NCBI RefSeq assembly: GCF_017115165.1
Contig: NZ_JABXKF010000048.1
Coordinates: forward strand, 62,001-126,000
DNA length: 64,000 nt
Direction of reading: 5' to 3'
Source of the DNA: Nostoc sp. LPT
GTDB lineage: Bacteria; Cyanobacteriota; Cyanobacteriia; Cyanobacteriales; Nostocaceae
The notes below the pieces were generated by a model. It was not told the DNA's origin, did not search any database, and worked only from the letters and a program-made list of their open reading frames with translations. A program made the translations under genes and the position numbers. Below are positions 62,114-64,000 of the stretch, in pieces (position 1 is the first letter of the stretch; each line of letters starts with the position of its first letter).

Positions 62114-62245
62114 TCTTATTGACCACTAAATCAGAGATAAGCGTGGGGGTGCAAAAACGCCGTTTATTCATCCGCTTTTTCGGTCAGAATTCATGGCTTT
62201 TTTCTGACGACTGACGCATGTATTCTGTTTGATAAATTACATCAG

Positions 62246-62272
62246 AAGGTTGTCTATTAGGCAACCTTTTTA
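62246..62272 (+). terminator. Intrinsic terminator for the plus strand
   Basis: AAGGTTG (62246-62252) pairs with CAACCTT (62262-62268), followed by TTTTAATTT. It lies 210 bp after the TgpA-like gene and right before the end of the convergent TM2 gene. Confidence 0.6.
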
Positions 62273-62281
62273 ATTTGAATG

Positions 62282-62779
62282 TCAGAACCAGCCCTTTTTA
62301 CTGCTGACATAGGTTTGTACGAACTCTCGATCCGACTTTGTTAAGTAAATAATTCCCTCGATAATGCTAATGATACCCATGACAAATGCATTATAACCAG
62401 CAGTAAACAGGGTTATAAGAAGCATGATAACGCCTTCTTTGGTATAGCCCAGAATAAACTTATGAATACCCAATGTTCCCAACAGAATTGCAAAAATTCC
62501 GGCAAGTATCTTTTTATCGTCGCTTGCAACATGAGAAGTTACAACTCTAGCTGAGTTTGTTGTTCTTGGCGTTGGGGTTAATAATTCTAGTGTCGGAGAG
62601 GATGTAGATGATTGAGTAACTACTTCTAATTTTTTAAGCTTTAGTGTTTCTAAATAAACTGGCTTGTTCAAAATTTCATCCAATTCATAAGTTAATTCTC
62701 CGGCTCTTATCCAGAGTGCAGAAAGTACTGTATCAAACTCATATAAACCATGAATAATAGATTGTTGTGTATTAGTCAT
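62282..62779 (-). CDS. TM2-domain membrane protein
   Basis: The 165-residue protein has a soluble N-terminal part (1-85) and a C-terminal TM2 domain of two membrane helices linked by a short turn (about 90-150): KKILAGIFAILLGTLGIHKFILGYTKEGVIML, then IISIIEGIIYL. The TM2 pattern, with its conserved HKF(Y/I)LG turn, is clear. The TM2 family is widespread, and its function in bacteria is mostly unknown. It stands as a single gene; 180 bp of non-coding sequence separates it from the ABC permease genes upstream. Confidence 0.88.
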   Translation of the reverse strand: MTNTQQSIIHGLYEFDTVLSALWIRAGELTYELDEILNKPVYLETLKLKKLEVVTQSSTSSPTLELLTPTPRTTNSARVVTSHVASDDKKILAGIFAILLGTLGIHKFILGYTKEGVIMLLITLFTAGYNAFVMGIISIIEGIIYLTKSDREFVQTYVSSKKGWF

Positions 62780-62957
62780 GGCTGTCTCCAGGAAAGTAGT
62801 AACCTCTTATCGTAGAGTTCCCCAATTGAGCTTATCGCTCACGCTATCCACAGAAATTTACTTTCTCACAGTAGATACCTTACCTGACAGATAACTTTTC
62901 AACTGTGTCCTCAGCAAGAGACGAAGGTAAAAAGTAGAAAACTCACCAACATTGAAC

Positions 62958-63755
62958 TCAACCTCGCATCTGGATCAAATTGCCTGAGGAGTAGCGACGC
63001 AAACCGTGGTAAAACACAGCTGCACCAACCAACAGCACGGTAGTTGACCCAGCCACAGCTAGCACAGCATGAATCAAAGATAGCGATCGCAATGCCTCAA
63101 TTGGCAAATAAGTCACAAATCCAGCTGGAATCAACGTGTACAACAGTAGCTTCACCGATCCCTCAAACAAAGTCGCTGGATAGGTACTGAAGGTAAGCAT
63201 GGCATTTCGCCACTGTTGTGTCAGTCCTTCGGAATTGCCTAAATAAAAGCTGAGGCTACCTGTCAAAATATTAAAGCCGACAAACAATGTCGCCACTGAA
63301 ACTGTCAAACCAGTGAACAACGCCAAATGCACTGCATCAGGCTTGACAAAAAACAAATAAACCCCATATCCAAACAGCATATCTCCCCAAGATGTGGCAT
63401 TCATCCGCCCTAGTAGTAAGTGCGGTAAAAGGGCACGAGGGTACAACATCCACACATCCAACTGTCCTTGGACAATTAAACTTGTCAGTTGCATAGCGTT
63501 ACCGCAGATAGTATGAGCCAGACCAAACCCTGTTGCGGCGATCGCCCAGAGAGTAACTACATCCTGCACCGTCCAGCCGCGTAGCACTGGAAAGCGTGTG
63601 AAAAACAGCCCCCAAAATGTCACCCACACTAGGTTATTCAGTACCATTGCCACCACTTGCGTGAGGAACGCGCCGCGATATTCTAAGTGAGCGTTCAAAT
63701 TGAAGCGAATATAAGCGCCAGCTAATTGTAAGTAGGAAAGTAAACGCCAAAACAT
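62958..63755 (-). CDS. ABC-2 type transporter permease
   Basis: The 265-residue product has six predicted membrane spans and matches ABC-2 permeases of the group that occurs as paired permeases with an ATPase (COG3694-like): RGAFLTQVVAMVLNNLVWVTFWGLFF, LAHTICGNAMQLTSLIVQGQLDVWMLYP, YPATLFEGSVKLLLYTLIPAGFVTYLP. The ATG at 63753-63755 is chosen because GGAGG lies upstream and overlaps the preceding gene's stop region. Upstream ATG (63767) is less well placed. The substrate is unknown. The ATPase gene should lie beyond the right edge. Confidence 0.85.
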   Translation of the reverse strand: MFWRLLSYLQLAGAYIRFNLNAHLEYRGAFLTQVVAMVLNNLVWVTFWGLFFTRFPVLRGWTVQDVVTLWAIAATGFGLAHTICGNAMQLTSLIVQGQLDVWMLYPRALLPHLLLGRMNATSWGDMLFGYGVYLFFVKPDAVHLALFTGLTVSVATLFVGFNILTGSLSFYLGNSEGLTQQWRNAMLTFSTYPATLFEGSVKLLLYTLIPAGFVTYLPIEALRSLSLIHAVLAVAGSTTVLLVGAAVFYHGLRRYSSGNLIQMRG

Positions 63756-63756
63756 A

Positions 63757-64000
63757 TCAACCTCCATGCGCGTAGATACGTTTAACTGCCGTGCGATAGA
63801 CAAGGGCTACCAAGAGAGCCAGCACACCGATAGCAACTCCCTGCCGCACTAACAATTGACTGGCAAAAGCTAGGTCGGGATGCACAAATAAACGCGCCGG
63901 GCCATACAAAATACTGGCAAAGGGTAGAGCTTGTAGTACTGGCTGCCACTCTTCTGGTAGCAGTTCCAAGGGAATCAGCATCCCACCCAAAATCATCGTT
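63757..64000 (-). CDS. ABC-2 type permease, C-terminal part (cut by window edge)
   Basis: Only the last 80 or so codons are present; the gene begins beyond the right edge. The visible part has the conserved GGMLIPLELLPEEWQPVLQALPF block before a final membrane pair and ends RTAVKRIYAHGG. This matches the partner permease (COG4587-like) of the gene that follows. The stop codon overlaps the ribosome-binding region of the next gene, so the two are translationally linked. Confidence 0.82.
   Translation of the reverse strand, partial: TMILGGMLIPLELLPEEWQPVLQALPFASILYGPARLFVHPDLAFASQLLVRQGVAIGVLALLVALVYRTAVKRIYAHGG

Overview
The window is chromosomal DNA from a heterocyst-forming filamentous cyanobacterium (order Nostocales, Nostoc/Anabaena-like). 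The grounds are an uptake hydrogenase (hupSL) with its hyp maturation operon, a hetZ-patU pair, cytM and petG, tandem cell-wall amidases of the AmiC type, many GCGATCGC (HIP1) octamers, heptanucleotide tandem repeats between genes, and small dispersed repeats of the kind described from Nostoc. I did not identify the species.

1-14.7 kb, hydrogenase island. hupS and the start of hupL lie on the minus strand. The divergent plus strand carries a long operon: a TPR protein, two tiny membrane proteins, a NifU-Rieske fusion, an NHL-repeat protein, then hypF-hypC-hypD-hypE-hypA-hypB. HypF/C/D/E build the Fe(CN)2CO centre, HypA/B insert nickel, and the five leading genes resemble the 'extended hyp operon' of Nostoc sp. 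PCC 7120. An Rpn-type nuclease gene with two extra copies of its own 3' end sits between the two transcription units.

14.7-30.3 kb, accessory stretch. It holds a Fic protein, a luciferase-like monooxygenase, several small unknown proteins, a cysteine synthase, a NYN-domain protein, an OmpR/histidine-kinase pair, a divergent succinyl-CoA synthetase-like pair in which the catalytic residues of the alpha chain are substituted, and a large membrane-anchored protein of unknown function.

30.3-46.2 kb, mostly housekeeping: tRNA-Gly(CCC), a GerMN lipoprotein, DUF3082, ispE, rsmA, a PpiC isomerase, cytM, petG, rsmD, hisH, a pyroglutamyl-peptidase-like gene, DUF3370, mreBCD, ssb, a SIMPL protein and a CPA2 antiporter.

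46.2-57.7 kb, cell wall and heterocyst development: amiC1, amiC2, murI, a solanesyl-diphosphate synthase, hetZ and an unsplit patU. 57.7-59.7 kb holds a decayed secreted-protein gene and a candidate structured RNA resembling IscB-associated (HEARO/omega) RNA with no nuclease gene beside it. 59.7-64 kb holds a transglutaminase-fold membrane protein without its catalytic Cys and His, a TM2 protein and two ABC-2 permeases, the last cut by the window edge.

Among the most notable observations are the accessory hyp genes, the altered SucD active site, the ORF-less HEARO-like RNA, a MITE-like repeat family with CTAGTAC ends, and small repeats inserted in frame into two adjacent genes, one directly after a predicted active-site cysteine.
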